From NCBI GenBank assembly GCA_048498555.1, contig JBEHXT010000027.1, forward strand, positions 3,349 through 67,348: a stretch of DNA of 64,000 nt. The letters run 5' to 3'. Of this stretch, positions 18,217 through 27,140 are shown in pieces. Both the position numbers and the translations under genes were made by a program. Source of the DNA: Danxiaibacter sp048498555. GTDB taxonomy: Bacteria > Bacteroidota > Bacteroidia > Chitinophagales > Chitinophagaceae. Below the pieces are notes generated by a model. The model did no database searches. It had not been told where the DNA came from and saw only the letters and a program-made list of their open reading frames with translations. Numbering within the stretch: the stretch's first letter is position 1; each line of letters starts with the position of its first letter.

Positions 18217-19530
18217 CTATTTCTTTCTAAAGAACAGCCTAACAGGTATGCCGGAAAAATCGAAATTCTCTCTCAGCTTGTTTTCAAGATAGTTTTTATA
18301 AGGCTGCTTGATATCATCCGGGAAATTACAGAAAAATGCAAATGACGGCACATGTGTGGGTAACTGCGTTACATACTTTATTTTGATTGAATGGCCGCGC
18401 ACAACCGGTGCATGGTAAGATTCAACAGCCTTTAGCATTACATCGTTCAACTGGCTTGTCGAAATCTTGCGGGTTTTATTTTCAAACACCTGCAGCGCTG
18501 CTTCTATAGCTTTGAAGATCCTTGTTTTTTCTTTGGCTGAAATAAAGATAAATGGCACATCATTAAACGGCGCAAGGCGTTTCTTTAGTTCTTTTTCATA
18601 ATCACGTGAAGTATTGGTTTCCTTCTCAACAAGGTCCCATTTATTCACCAGTACTACAAGCCCTTTGCCCTTTCTGGCTGCAAGCGAGTAGATGCTTATA
18701 TCCTGCGCAGTGATGCCTTTTTCAGCATCTATGATCAATAAACAAACATCGGCTTCATCCATCGCCTTTATAGCGCGAATGATAGAATAAAATTCAAGAT
18801 CATCCTTCTCCTTGCTTTTCTTTCTTATACCCGCAGTATCAATCAACACAAATTCTTTTTGGAAAAGTTTGTAGTGCGTATGTATTGTATCTCTTGTGGT
18901 GCCTGCTATATCGCTCACAATGGTCCTTTCCTCTCCTATCAAAGCATTCAGTAGTGAAGATTTACCTACGTTTGGCTGGCCGATGATAGCAAATTTTGGA
19001 AGTTCACCAACCCGAACCGTGTCGTCCGAGTCTTCTTCGCTAATCAGTTCGGTAACGGCATCCAGCAACTCGCCGGTTCCACTTCCACTCATGCTGCTTA
19101 CAAAGAATGTGTTATCAAAACCCATGCTGTAAAACTCAGTCCCTTCAAGGTAACGGGTATTATTGTCTACTTTATTTACAACCAGGAAAACAGGTTTGGT
19201 TGCACGGCGCAGAAGATCTGCGACAGCTTCATCCAAATCGGTAATACCAATAGCTGAATCCGTCATAAAGATGATCGCATCTGCTTCTTCAATAGCTATC
19301 TTCACCTGTTTGCGGATCTCTACTTCAAAAACATCTGTTCCATCATGAACAAATCCACCTGTATCAATAACGTTGAATGTTTTACCGCTCCAGTCGGTAA
19401 TGCCATATTGCCTGTCGCGCGTAACGCCGCTCACGTCATCAACAATTGCTTTGCGTTGCTCCAGCAAGCGATTGAAAAATGTACTCTTTCCAACATTTGG
19501 CCTTCCTACTATTGCTACTGTAAAACTCAT
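18217..19530 (-). CDS. der: Ribosome assembly GTPase Der (EngA)
   Basis: 437 residues with the diagnostic tandem GTPase domains of Der: first G1 GRPNVGKST at the N-terminus with DTGGF and NKVD, second G1 GQPNVGKSS near residue 183 with DTAGIRKKSK and NKWDLV, followed by the C-terminal KH-like domain. Der binds the 50S subunit and is essential for its maturation. It lies 131 bp downstream of era on the same strand, so two ribosome-biogenesis GTPases may be transcribed together, although word repeats occupy the gap. All GTP-binding motifs are intact. Confidence 0.97.
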   Translation of the reverse strand: MSFTVAIVGRPNVGKSTFFNRLLEQRKAIVDDVSGVTRDRQYGITDWSGKTFNVIDTGGFVHDGTDVFEVEIRKQVKIAIEEADAIIFMTDSAIGITDLDEAVADLLRRATKPVFLVVNKVDNNTRYLEGTEFYSMGFDNTFFVSSMSGSGTGELLDAVTELISEEDSDDTVRVGELPKFAIIGQPNVGKSSLLNALIGEERTIVSDIAGTTRDTIHTHYKLFQKEFVLIDTAGIRKKSKEKDDLEFYSIIRAIKAMDEADVCLLIIDAEKGITAQDISIYSLAARKGKGLVVLVNKWDLVEKETNTSRDYEKELKKRLAPFNDVPFIFISAKEKTRIFKAIEAALQVFENKTRKISTSQLNDVMLKAVESYHAPVVRGHSIKIKYVTQLPTHVPSFAFFCNFPDDIKQPYKNYLENKLRENFDFSGIPVRLFFRKK

Positions 19531-19661
19531 AATCTTTATTTTTTGGGCGTCAGGTATCAGCGATCTGGTGTCAGGAATACACCTTCTTACTTACCTTAAA
19601 CCAATACTCATACTTTAATCTTTGTCAGGCATCGCACCTCATACCTTATACCTCAAACCTA
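19531..19661. repeat. Word repeats between era and der
   Basis: Left words GGCGTCAGGTATCAGCGATC and TGGTGTCAGGAATACACC; right words TCAGGCATCGCACCTCATACC, TTATACCTCAAACC. GGTATCAG / GGTGTCAG words on the left face ATACC-type words on the right, giving a weak inverted arrangement around an AT-rich core. Confidence 0.45.
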
Positions 19662-20534
19662 CTAATGATACCCGTATTCTTTCAGCTGCATGTCATTATC
19701 GCGCCATTTCGGGCGTACCTTAATGAAGAGCTGAAGAAATATTTTTTGTTGAAGGAACTGTTCAATATCAGTCCGTGCAAGCGTTCCAATTTTTTTGATC
19801 ATGCTTCCCTTCTCTCCAATCAATATTGCCTTCTGGCTTTCACGCTGCACAATGATGTCTGCCTGAATTTTTATTAACGTATCCTTCTCTTTAAACTCAT
19901 TTACCATCACCGCGGTATGATAAGGGATCTCATCGCCAAAAAGTTCATAGATCTTTTCACGGATCATTTCAGCAACAAAGAACTTGGTGGGCAGGTCTGT
20001 AAGGTCATCCTCACTATAGAACGACTCACCTTCCGGCATCAATTCGATGATTGCATTAAGCAGTTGCTCCAGGTTCGCTTTTTTCAAGGCCGAAATAGAC
20101 ACTACTTTCTTGCAATAACGCTGAGCGCTAAAAAAAGAAATTGCTTCACCCAGTTTACCTTTTGAAGCTTTATCGGCCTTGTTTACAACAACAATGGCCG
20201 GAACTTTTAGTTTAAGCGAATTGAACAACTGGTGATTTTCCTGGATGTCGTCATTGGCATCAACAATAAGCAGTGCCACATCGGCATCCTCCAGCGCGCT
20301 TTTAACGCTGTGCATCATTTTTTCATGCAGCTTGTATTTGGGCTCAATGATGCCTGGCGTATCTGAAAAAATTACCTGGTATTTTCCCGGCTCTGTTAAA
20401 AAGCCTTTGATGCGGTGCCTCGTTGTTTGCACTTTTGACGAAACGATAGCAAGTTTCTCGCCCAATAAAGCATTCAGCAAAGTGCTTTTGCCTGCATTAG
20501 GTTTACCAAATATGTTTACAAAACCTGCTTTCAT
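19662..20534 (-). CDS. era: Ribosome assembly GTPase Era
   Basis: 290 residues, normal Era length. G1 GKPNAGKSTL at residues 9-18, switch and G3 DTPGIIEP, G4 NKAD, then the C-terminal KH domain with IIVQRESQKAILIGEKGSMIKKIG, the RNA-binding GxxG region. Era binds the 3' end of 16S rRNA and checks 30S maturation. It is upstream of der on the minus strand and downstream of an initiator tRNA gene, a translation-oriented neighbourhood. Confidence 0.97.
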   Translation of the reverse strand: MKAGFVNIFGKPNAGKSTLLNALLGEKLAIVSSKVQTTRHRIKGFLTEPGKYQVIFSDTPGIIEPKYKLHEKMMHSVKSALEDADVALLIVDANDDIQENHQLFNSLKLKVPAIVVVNKADKASKGKLGEAISFFSAQRYCKKVVSISALKKANLEQLLNAIIELMPEGESFYSEDDLTDLPTKFFVAEMIREKIYELFGDEIPYHTAVMVNEFKEKDTLIKIQADIIVQRESQKAILIGEKGSMIKKIGTLARTDIEQFLQQKIFLQLFIKVRPKWRDNDMQLKEYGYH

Positions 20535-20634
20535 TTTATATCAAAAGTAAAAGTAAAAATTGCGACGTGGTAGCAGGGCTAAAAAGTTCTTCGCCTTCAT
20601 CCCTCCTGATCTGCATTCCATTGAGCATGGTGTA

Positions 20635-20660
20635 TAAATAACAAAAGCCTCTATGAGGCT
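20635..20660 (-). terminator. Possible terminator downstream of the initiator tRNA
   Basis: Stem AGCCTC/GAGGCT (20646-20651 and 20655-20660) with a 3-nt loop, followed on the minus strand by TTTGTTATTT. A second hairpin closer to the tRNA (AAGGCCTC / GAGGCCTT at 20734-20753) has no T-run and may be a processing element. Confidence 0.55.
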
Positions 20661-20754
20661 CGCAAACACCTGAAATTTCCCCTGAATGCCTCTAACAGAT
20701 CAAGTAACCCATCAGCATCTTTTTTAAATGATTAAGGCCTCTTGCGAGGCCTTC

Positions 20755-20829
<75 letters not shown>

Positions 20830-20892
20830 ATTTGAGATTGCAAATGTAGGGTGAAGATTGTTACCAGCCAAACTTTTTTTAAAAAAAAATTA

Positions 20893-20970
20893 TTGTCAGT
20901 TGAAAATTGACAATTGATAATGAAATGCATCGGTCGGAATGTTCAATTTTCAACTATCAATTTTCAATTA
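20893..20970. repeat. Inverted AATTGACAATTG-type word repeat
   Basis: Left words TTGTCAGTTGAAAATTGAC and AATTGATAATG near 20893-20923; right words TTCAATTTTCAACTATC and AATTTTCAATTA at 20942-20970. The arms complement each other (GTTGAAAATTGA with TCAATTTTCAAC), forming a hairpin directly after the DUF2807 gene stop. Confidence 0.6.
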
Positions 20971-20971
20971 G

Positions 20972-21691
20972 CTAATCCTGTTTCCTAATGCTTGAACCAC
21001 CACTCGCATCAACGCTCATAATAACGCCAGTTCCCTTATAATGAATTACGCTGCCACCACTCGCATCAGCTTTCAACGCTTTGTTGATAGTTAGGTTAAC
21101 GACAGATCCGCCGGAAGCATCAACATTGCAATTATTAACGGCAATTGCAAAGTCTTTAAAAATGCTTCCGCCGCTCGCTTCAATGTTGGCCGCATCAAAA
21201 GTGCCGTCCAATTTAGCAATACTACCGCCGCTCAAATCTATGTCCAAACTGCTACCGGTAAATTTACCTTCAGCAATGCTTCCTCCGCTTAATTCCATCT
21301 TTAGCTTATTTACATTTATTGGGTCGGCTATTTTTCCCACCGATCCGCCACTTAGTTCCAGAGAATTTAATTCAGTGACGGTTACATAGGCTTTTACCTT
21401 TTTGTTGCCCCAACTCCATCCGTTCCAGAAGCCATTTTCAAGATAAATTTTTAGCACCCCATTCCGTACTTCTGTCTTTATCTTGGCCGTATATTTTTCC
21501 TCGCCAGCGCTTACAGCAACGCCCTGCTCCTTGCCTTGCGACAGGTAAACATTAATTCCACTACCAACACTAACACCGCTAAAATTTTCAACTTTTCTAA
21601 TACTCGCATTAGGGTCGTAGACCAGGTTTTGGGCCTTCAGCACCATTGCGGCCATGAAAAACAAACCGGTCAGTATCAAAAACTTCTTCAT
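20972..21691 (-). CDS. Head-GIN domain (DUF2807) exported protein
   Basis: 239 residues. Signal peptide (MKKFLILTGLFFMAAMVLKAQ), then a head-GIN/DUF2807 domain with a regular repeat of xSGGS turns (LSGGSV, LSGGSIAEG, LSGGSIAKL, ASGGSIFKD, ASGGSVVNL, ASGGSVIHY, ASGGSSIRK), each ~20 residues apart, which fits a right-handed beta-helix with about seven visible rungs. Family members are annotated as putative auto-transporter adhesins in Bacteroidota, but no transport activity is proven; an envelope or surface role is inferred. Monocistronic on the minus strand. Confidence 0.85.
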   Translation of the reverse strand: MKKFLILTGLFFMAAMVLKAQNLVYDPNASIRKVENFSGVSVGSGINVYLSQGKEQGVAVSAGEEKYTAKIKTEVRNGVLKIYLENGFWNGWSWGNKKVKAYVTVTELNSLELSGGSVGKIADPINVNKLKMELSGGSIAEGKFTGSSLDIDLSGGSIAKLDGTFDAANIEASGGSIFKDFAIAVNNCNVDASGGSVVNLTINKALKADASGGSVIHYKGTGVIMSVDASGGSSIRKQD

Positions 21692-21749
21692 AAGGATTAC
21701 TTGTTTGCAGTTGAACGATCTTTTTTACAAAAGGTTACAGGAAGATACA

Positions 21750-21955
21750 AAAAAAGGTTTAAGGCTTGAGGCTTATGATTGAGGGTTGGGGCATGGGCTT
21801 AAAGCCTAAAGCGCAAAGCCTAAAACTGCTACTGTCGAAGTTTTGCTTGCTGCCTTCGAATTGTAATCTCGAGTCGTCCTTCATAATCATTCCGAACGTC
21901 ATCTGTAACTCTCAGGTTTTAGGCTTTGGGTTCTAAGCTTTAGGCTTCTCTACAC
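21750..21955. repeat. Inverted AAAGCCTAAAGC-type word repeat
   Basis: Left arm near 21754-21828 has GGTTTAAGGCTTGAGGCTTA, GGGCTTAAAGCCTAAAGC and GCAAAGCCTAAAAC; right arm near 21915-21947 has CAGGTTTTAGGCTTTGGG, TTCTAAGCTTTAGGC. The arms complement (GCCTAAAAC with GTTTTAGGC). The core (about 21830-21910) contains no gene. Confidence 0.6.
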
Positions 21956-21973
21956 ACATACAAACTTTTAATA

Positions 21974-22006
21974 TTTGTTTTGAATAGAAGTTGAGGTGTT
22001 ACTTTG
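21974..22006 (+). promoter_or_regulatory. Possible promoter of the thiamin receptor transcript
   Basis: TTTG at 21974-21977, 21 nt, then TTACTTTG at 21999-22006, a one-off match to TAnnTTTG. The spacing is right and it lies just before the TPP aptamer, so transcription would start near 22013. Confidence 0.4.
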
Positions 22007-22014
22007 TGGTTGAA

Positions 22015-22048
22015 AAATCACCAGTTATTCATGATATACTGGTGATTT
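22015..22048 (+). promoter_or_regulatory. Hairpin abutting the TPP aptamer
   Basis: AAATCACCAGT at 22015-22025 pairs perfectly over 11 bp with ACTGGTGATTT at 22038-22048. Its last three bases are also part of the 5' strand of the aptamer closing stem P1, so the two helices compete at the junction. Confidence 0.55.
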
Positions 22049-22124
22049 CCTCGGGGTGCTTTTGAAAGAAGGCTGAGATTATACCCGTAGAACCTGAACA
22101 GGGTAATTCCTGCGAAGGGAAAGG
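22046..22124 (+). promoter_or_regulatory. TPP riboswitch (THI element)
   Basis: Contains the conserved THI-box segments in order: CGGGGTGC, GGCTGAGATTATACCC, GAACCTGAACAGGGTAATTCC and TGCGAAGGGAAA, with P1 formed by TTTCCT and AGGGAAA. The CTGAGA and GAACCTGA motifs that grip thiamin pyrophosphate are intact. It sits about 75 nt before the start of a TonB-dependent receptor gene. No T-run terminator follows; a hairpin over the start codon suggests translational control. Confidence 0.93.
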
Positions 22125-22164
22125 CGAAGAACTTCTTTTATTTGTCCTCTCCACAGCAATTCCC

Positions 22165-22201
22165 TGTTCCCAAAATTTGATCAATACAAATCAGGAACAT
22201 G
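22165..22201 (+). promoter_or_regulatory. Putative start-codon-sequestering hairpin of the riboswitch
   Basis: TGTTCC at 22165-22170 pairs with GGAACA at 22194-22199, the last base being the A of the ATG, and inside it ATTTG (22175-22179) pairs with CAAAT (22187-22191). This would mask the ribosome landing area, as expected of a translational expression platform. Confidence 0.5.
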
Positions 22202-24586
22202 AAGAAACTTTTGGGAACATTAGCAGCTCTGTCTACTGTTATTTTTGTTCACGCACAGTTTTCCGTTAAAGGAAAAATAACCGACACACAACATCAGGCC
22301 TTGAAAGGCGTAAGCGCAACATTTAACGACGTTAAAGGAAAAACACGATCAACGATAAGCGGTGAAGATGGATCGTTTAGAATAGATGGATTGCCTGATC
22401 GCTCATCCGGCTCTCTCAATCTTGAATTTGTAGGAAAAAAGAAAATTTCAAAAAGCATTCTAATTGAGCACAGCGATGTAGTTGTAGATGTAGCAATGGA
22501 AGACAACAACTTCTTCCTGGAACCTTTAGAGGTGAAAGCTTTACGCGCCACCGATAAAAGCCCTTTCACAAAAACGAACCTCACGAAAGCCGAGATTGAA
22601 AAAAATAATATCGGTCAGGACCTTCCGTTTATTCTGAATCAAACACCATCCGTTGTAGTTAATTCTGATGCCGGAACTGGCATTGGCTATACGGGCATTC
22701 GCATTAGAGGCACAGATGCTACGCGCATTAATGTTACCCTGAACGGCATACCCTACAATGATGCGGAAAGCCAGGGTTCTTTCTTTGTTGATATGCCGGA
22801 TGTAATATCATCGGTTAACTCTATACAAATTCAACGCGGCGTAGGAACATCTACGAACGGAGCAGGAACCTTTGGTGCAACTATCAATCTTAGCACCAAT
22901 GAATTTAATGAAAAGGCTTATGCTGAATCAAACAATAGCTACGGCTCTTTCAACAGTTGGAAGAATACGATTAAACTGGGAAGCGGATTGATCAATGACC
23001 ACTTTACCGTAGATGCACGGCTGAGCCGGATAAGCAGTGATGGTTATATTGATAGAGCGAGCAGCAATTTGCAGTCGTTCTATTTTTCTACTGCTTACAT
23101 AAACAAGAAAACGTCTGTGCGGTTTAATATTATTTCCGGCAAGGAAAAAACCTACCAGGCATGGAACGGCGTTCCGGAAAGCATGTTATCTACGGACAGA
23201 ACCTATAACTCGCTTGGAACGGATAAGCCGGGCACTCCTTACGACAATCAGACAGATAATTATCAACAAGATCATTACCAGCTGTTCGTAAACCAGGCCA
23301 TCAATAACAATCTGTCGTTTAATATCGCAACCTTTCTTGTGCGTGGCAAGGGCTATTACGAAGAATATAAAGGCAAAAGAAACTATGCGGATTATGGCCT
23401 AAATAATGTTGTTTTTAATGGTGACACCATCACGCAAACCGATCTCATTCAAAGGCAATGGCTGGATAATTATTTTTATGGACAGGTGTTTTCGCTGCAT
23501 TACAAAAAACAAAATAATGAACTGACCTTAGGTGGCGGATGGAACAAATATGATGGCGGCCACTACGGCAAAGTATTGTGGGCTGAATTTGGCGGCGTTC
23601 CTTCAGATTATCAGTGGTATAATAACAACGCTTACAAAACAGACATTAACGTATATGCGAAATGGCTGCATAATATCAACAATCAATGGAGCATTTTTGC
23701 AGACGCGCAATACAGGTATGTGTTGTACAAGATGGATGGATTTAAGGATAATCCATCTCTACACATAAGAAGGCCCTTCAATTTTTTTAATCCGAAAGCT
23801 GGCGTTACATACAACAATAACGGCTGGACAGCATATGCCAGCTATGCAATGGCCGGCAAGGAGCCTAACAGGGATGATTTCGAAGCCAATCCTGTTGATC
23901 AACCGAAAGCAGAACAACTGCAGGATTTTGAGCTTGCTGTTGAAAAAAAATATAGTCACTTCAACTTCGGCGCGACTTTCTACTATATGAATTATAAAGA
24001 TCAGTTGGTACTGACCGGAAAGATGAATGATGTTGGCGCTTATACAAGAACCAATACACCAGAAAGCTATAGGGCAGGCGTTGAGCTGCAGGCTGGCGCA
24101 ATCATTACGAACTGGCTGAACATTAATGCAGGTGCGACTTTCAGCCGCAATAAGATCAAATCGTTTACAGAATATTTGGATGATTATGATAACGGCAAAC
24201 AAGTTGGCTACGAACACAAGGATGTAGATATTTCTTTTTCACCTTCTGTTATAGCCAATGGTTCAATAAACTTTCTGCCCTGCAGCAATTTTCAATTTAG
24301 CCTGTTAAGCAAATATGTTGGCAAGCAATACCTCGACAATACACAGGATAATACCAGGAAAATCAGTGACTATTACACGCAGGATGTTCGTGCCATTTAC
24401 ACGATAAAACATTTGTTGTTTAAGGAATGGAATATTGCCGCACAGGTTAACAATGTATTTAACAGAATGTATGAGTCTAATGGTTCAGCCTATCCATACA
24501 TCAGCAACAATGTAAAGGTTAATGATAACTATTATTTTCCGATGGCGGGGATTAATTATATGCTGTCGGTGAACGTGAAGCTTTAA
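22199..24586 (+). CDS. TonB-dependent receptor, predicted thiamin transporter
   Basis: 795 residues. Signal peptide (MKKLLGTLAALSTVIFVHAQ), a carboxypeptidase-regulatory-like domain (VKGKITDTQHQALKGVSATF), plug domain (LPFILNQTPSVVVNSDAGTG, RIRGTDATRINVTLNGIPYN, RGVGTSTNGAG), and a 22-strand barrel ending in NYMLSVNVKL. It is a classic rather than SusC-type receptor. The TPP riboswitch directly upstream identifies the likely cargo as thiamin or a derivative: repression by TPP makes sense for a thiamin importer, and riboswitch-linked receptors of this type are known in Bacteroidetes. No inner-membrane thiamin transporter (PnuT-like) or kinase follows, as the next gene is convergent; the partner genes must be elsewhere. 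Confidence 0.9.
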   Translation: MKKLLGTLAALSTVIFVHAQFSVKGKITDTQHQALKGVSATFNDVKGKTRSTISGEDGSFRIDGLPDRSSGSLNLEFVGKKKISKSILIEHSDVVVDVAMEDNNFFLEPLEVKALRATDKSPFTKTNLTKAEIEKNNIGQDLPFILNQTPSVVVNSDAGTGIGYTGIRIRGTDATRINVTLNGIPYNDAESQGSFFVDMPDVISSVNSIQIQRGVGTSTNGAGTFGATINLSTNEFNEKAYAESNNSYGSFNSWKNTIKLGSGLINDHFTVDARLSRISSDGYIDRASSNLQSFYFSTAYINKKTSVRFNIISGKEKTYQAWNGVPESMLSTDRTYNSLGTDKPGTPYDNQTDNYQQDHYQLFVNQAINNNLSFNIATFLVRGKGYYEEYKGKRNYADYGLNNVVFNGDTITQTDLIQRQWLDNYFYGQVFSLHYKKQNNELTLGGGWNKYDGGHYGKVLWAEFGGVPSDYQWYNNNAYKTDINVYAKWLHNINNQWSIFADAQYRYVLYKMDGFKDNPSLHIRRPFNFFNPKAGVTYNNNGWTAYASYAMAGKEPNRDDFEANPVDQPKAEQLQDFELAVEKKYSHFNFGATFYYMNYKDQLVLTGKMNDVGAYTRTNTPESYRAGVELQAGAIITNWLNINAGATFSRNKIKSFTEYLDDYDNGKQVGYEHKDVDISFSPSVIANGSINFLPCSNFQFSLLSKYVGKQYLDNTQDNTRKISDYYTQDVRAIYTIKHLLFKEWNIAAQVNNVFNRMYESNGSAYPYISNNVKVNDNYYFPMAGINYMLSVNVKL

Positions 24587-24715
24587 GAAGTGTTAAGTTA
24601 TGAGTAGTACGTTATACGTTTACCTGAGCGGAGATTTGTTTTAAGAAGTACGTTGTACGTTTTCCCCTAAGAAAATTAATACAAGGGCTAAAACGTACAA
24701 CGTATAACGTACCAC
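24587..24715. repeat. Inverted GTACGTTATACG-type repeat between convergent genes
   Basis: Left arm: GTTAAGTTATGAGTAGTACG, TTATACGTTTACC, GTACGTTGTACGTTTTCCCC. Right arm: GGGCTAAAACGTACAACG, TATAACGTACCACTTACAAC. Complement is strong (GTACGTTGTACGTTTT with AAAACGTACAACGTA). The hairpin lies between the 3' ends of the receptor and DUF4954 genes and may end transcription from both sides. Confidence 0.7.
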
Positions 24716-26923
24716 TTACAACTTCAGTTTTTCCACAAGTCCAACAAACTCCTCCAACTCTTTTTGCTGCTGGTTGATGAAACTGTTGTCATCAAGCTTT
24801 CCCAGCACCTTATCCATTTCTTCCTGGCTATCATAGATCATCTTGCGGAAAGGATTGGAATAATCTTTTGAGCGGGATGTTTTAATATTTTCTGTGATCC
24901 ATTTTTTTGTCACGACTGTTTTATCCAACAATTCATTAAACACTTCCTTGGTGATTGCTTTTATTTGAACTCCACTAACTTCCTGTAGACAAGCAAGCGC
25001 ATGCATCAGTTTAAGATGAGCATACTCCTCTCCCAGCCTACCATACGCATCATGCAAATCATTCCAGGAATTGATAGAACCCTCTCTTATCTGTTTTCTT
25101 AACAAATCAACATCGCCAGCGGGAATTAATTGCCCTCCTACATTCAACCAACTATTTCTTTCCTTTAATTCAGGAAGTGTTTTCGCGAACTGTCCGACAT
25201 CATTTATATCATCTTTCTGCATGGCCGCAATAAGTTGATTCATGCCGTAATATTCAATCATTTGACGGAAGATATTATACGACTGCTGGATCTTAATGAT
25301 AACCGTCTTGCGTTTATTATTCTCAAACCTTTCAGCCGTGACTTCAAGTTCATTCACAATCGGCTTTTGCTTCGACAACAACTCATACCCCTGATCCCTG
25401 CAATCTGCATCATCAACATTAAGCGTCGGATTTTCCGTCCTGAAAAATGCCCTGCCTGTTTCTGTTTCAAAAATCTGCAATGCATTGAACATTTCATTTA
25501 CACTGTCCGGCGCCAGAAAATCATATTCAATTTTCTGGATGCGTTCAACACGCTTATCGCGGTCAACATACTTCCACGCGTTGCGCGCCATCGCATACAT
25601 ATTGTACATAAACCAATACGCAGGCATAACAACCAGCCGGTTGTTTGTGAGGTCATTGCTAACAAGGGAAAAAGGAATCGGAATATCCAGTTCGTATGAA
25701 TAATCCCCTTTGGCTAAAATAGTAAAACAAGCAAATCTTGAGTTGTGTTTCAGGCTCACACACAATCCCGGCCAGAAGCCGCGCCCGGTAATAATTTCGC
25801 CATCCGGGCTTCTTGAATTGTGGTTTGACCCAATTGTTGCACCTGCGGGAATATTACTTTGCCCCATGACCACTGCAGCACATAAAAATGAATTATTGTG
25901 ATGTTGTTCATGTGCGGGAAATATCAATGAATTCAATACTTCACAACATGAAATAGTAGCATTGTTGCCAAGGTATGAATTGATCAACCTGGCACCATAT
26001 TTCAATTGCGAATGGGAAGCCATCACAAAACGCACAGCCTTAACACCATAAAAGATCCTGCAGCCAAAGCCAACGATACCATTCACTAATTCACAACCCT
26101 CGCCAATCTGGGAACGCCCTTCTGGGCCTGAGTTTATAGTGATATTCTTCAACTTGTTTGCGCCTTTGATATAGGCATCACTGCCTATCCAAACGTCTTT
26201 TACAATATGTGTATTTTTAATAATCGTGCGGTCGCCAATTTTACCATAGTAGCCACGTTGTATATCAAATTCGTGCTCGGTAAATGCAATAAACTTTTTC
26301 AGCATTACGTCATCTTCTCTGTACTTACTCCAGAGCCATGCGTCACCAGGCACCATACTATTAAATGGAATAACGCTTCTACCCCCATTCTCATTACAGA
26401 TCTCCAACCAGATGCGAATGCTCTCATCTTCCCCATGTTTTACTATTCCATTGCCAAACTTCGCGTGATTGGTTGTTGACAGTTCATTCACCTTTACGAT
26501 CATTACTTCATTACCGATGATATAATGCGACAAATAATTTACATTATCAATTACAACATTGTCACCAAAATCGCAACTGATGATTGTCGAATTATACAAG
26601 CCAACCGGCATAATCAAATCGCTGTATTCGAGGCAATATGGCTCCAGCTTACCAATGCGCACTAACCCGTAAAATTTGCAGTTCTTTACAAGCTCAGGAT
26701 TAAATGCATCGCTCACTAAAATCATGTTCCAGTCAGCGCTGGTATTGCCATTCCTAACCAACACTTCTATTTCATATGCTGTTAAACGACGATAATCAAT
26801 ACCGCTTCTGTTTTGTATGTTCCGCAAATGGTATTCATCCTTTCCTTCCGGCAAAAGTTGCGCTGGAATAAAGCCATTGCCTAACGATGAAAATGGTACT
26901 TTTTTTATCAGATTCTGGGACAT
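24716..26923 (-). CDS. DUF4954 family protein with left-handed beta-helix (hexapeptide) region
   Basis: 735 residues from the ATG at 26923; the frame runs 26 residues further upstream but only through repeat sequence. Residues ~110-430 show hexapeptide-like repeats of hydrophobic and small residues (for example GVKAVRFVMASHSQLKYGAR, INSYLGNNATISCCEV, GQSNIPAGATIGSNHNSR), which suggest a left-handed beta-helix as in sugar acyl- and nucleotidyltransferases. The C-terminal half is helical with coiled-coil character and no recognised motif. DUF4954 is conserved in Bacteroidota with unknown function. The gene follows glmS on the same strand (217-bp gap), so a link to amino-sugar or cell-envelope metabolism is possible but unproven. 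Confidence 0.8.
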   Translation of the reverse strand: MSQNLIKKVPFSSLGNGFIPAQLLPEGKDEYHLRNIQNRSGIDYRRLTAYEIEVLVRNGNTSADWNMILVSDAFNPELVKNCKFYGLVRIGKLEPYCLEYSDLIMPVGLYNSTIISCDFGDNVVIDNVNYLSHYIIGNEVMIVKVNELSTTNHAKFGNGIVKHGEDESIRIWLEICNENGGRSVIPFNSMVPGDAWLWSKYREDDVMLKKFIAFTEHEFDIQRGYYGKIGDRTIIKNTHIVKDVWIGSDAYIKGANKLKNITINSGPEGRSQIGEGCELVNGIVGFGCRIFYGVKAVRFVMASHSQLKYGARLINSYLGNNATISCCEVLNSLIFPAHEQHHNNSFLCAAVVMGQSNIPAGATIGSNHNSRSPDGEIITGRGFWPGLCVSLKHNSRFACFTILAKGDYSYELDIPIPFSLVSNDLTNNRLVVMPAYWFMYNMYAMARNAWKYVDRDKRVERIQKIEYDFLAPDSVNEMFNALQIFETETGRAFFRTENPTLNVDDADCRDQGYELLSKQKPIVNELEVTAERFENNKRKTVIIKIQQSYNIFRQMIEYYGMNQLIAAMQKDDINDVGQFAKTLPELKERNSWLNVGGQLIPAGDVDLLRKQIREGSINSWNDLHDAYGRLGEEYAHLKLMHALACLQEVSGVQIKAITKEVFNELLDKTVVTKKWITENIKTSRSKDYSNPFRKMIYDSQEEMDKVLGKLDDNSFINQQQKELEEFVGLVEKLKL

Positions 26924-27140
26924 AGTAATGAATTCGTGATTTGTAATGAATGAGGAAATAGTCAATAGTGAATGATGAATAGTAAAATGTGCGAGCAGCA
27001 CTATTTAAAATAGTCTTGCACAGTTATAAAAGCAAAGCCTCATGAACATTGAACGTGTGCGTATCAGTTTCACTCTCCCACCTTTCACTATTCACCATTC
27101 ACTTTTCACCTGCTTCACTATTCACTATTTACGATTCACT
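26924..27140. repeat. Inverted GTGAATAGTGAATA-type repeat between glmS and DUF4954 gene
   Basis: Left words near 26928-26990: AATGAATTCGTGATTTG, AATGAATGAGGAAATAGTC, AATAGTGAATGATGAATAG. Right words near 27075-27140: CCTTTCACTATTCACC, ATTCACTTTTCACC, TTCACTATTCACTATTTACG. The arms are reverse complements in word content. The repeat intrudes into the open frame upstream of the DUF4954 start. Confidence 0.65.

Noticed and set aside
26924..27001. N-terminal extension of the DUF4954 frame by 26 residues
   Set aside because: It only translates the intergenic word repeat; the ATG at 26923 starts a conserved-looking N-terminus.
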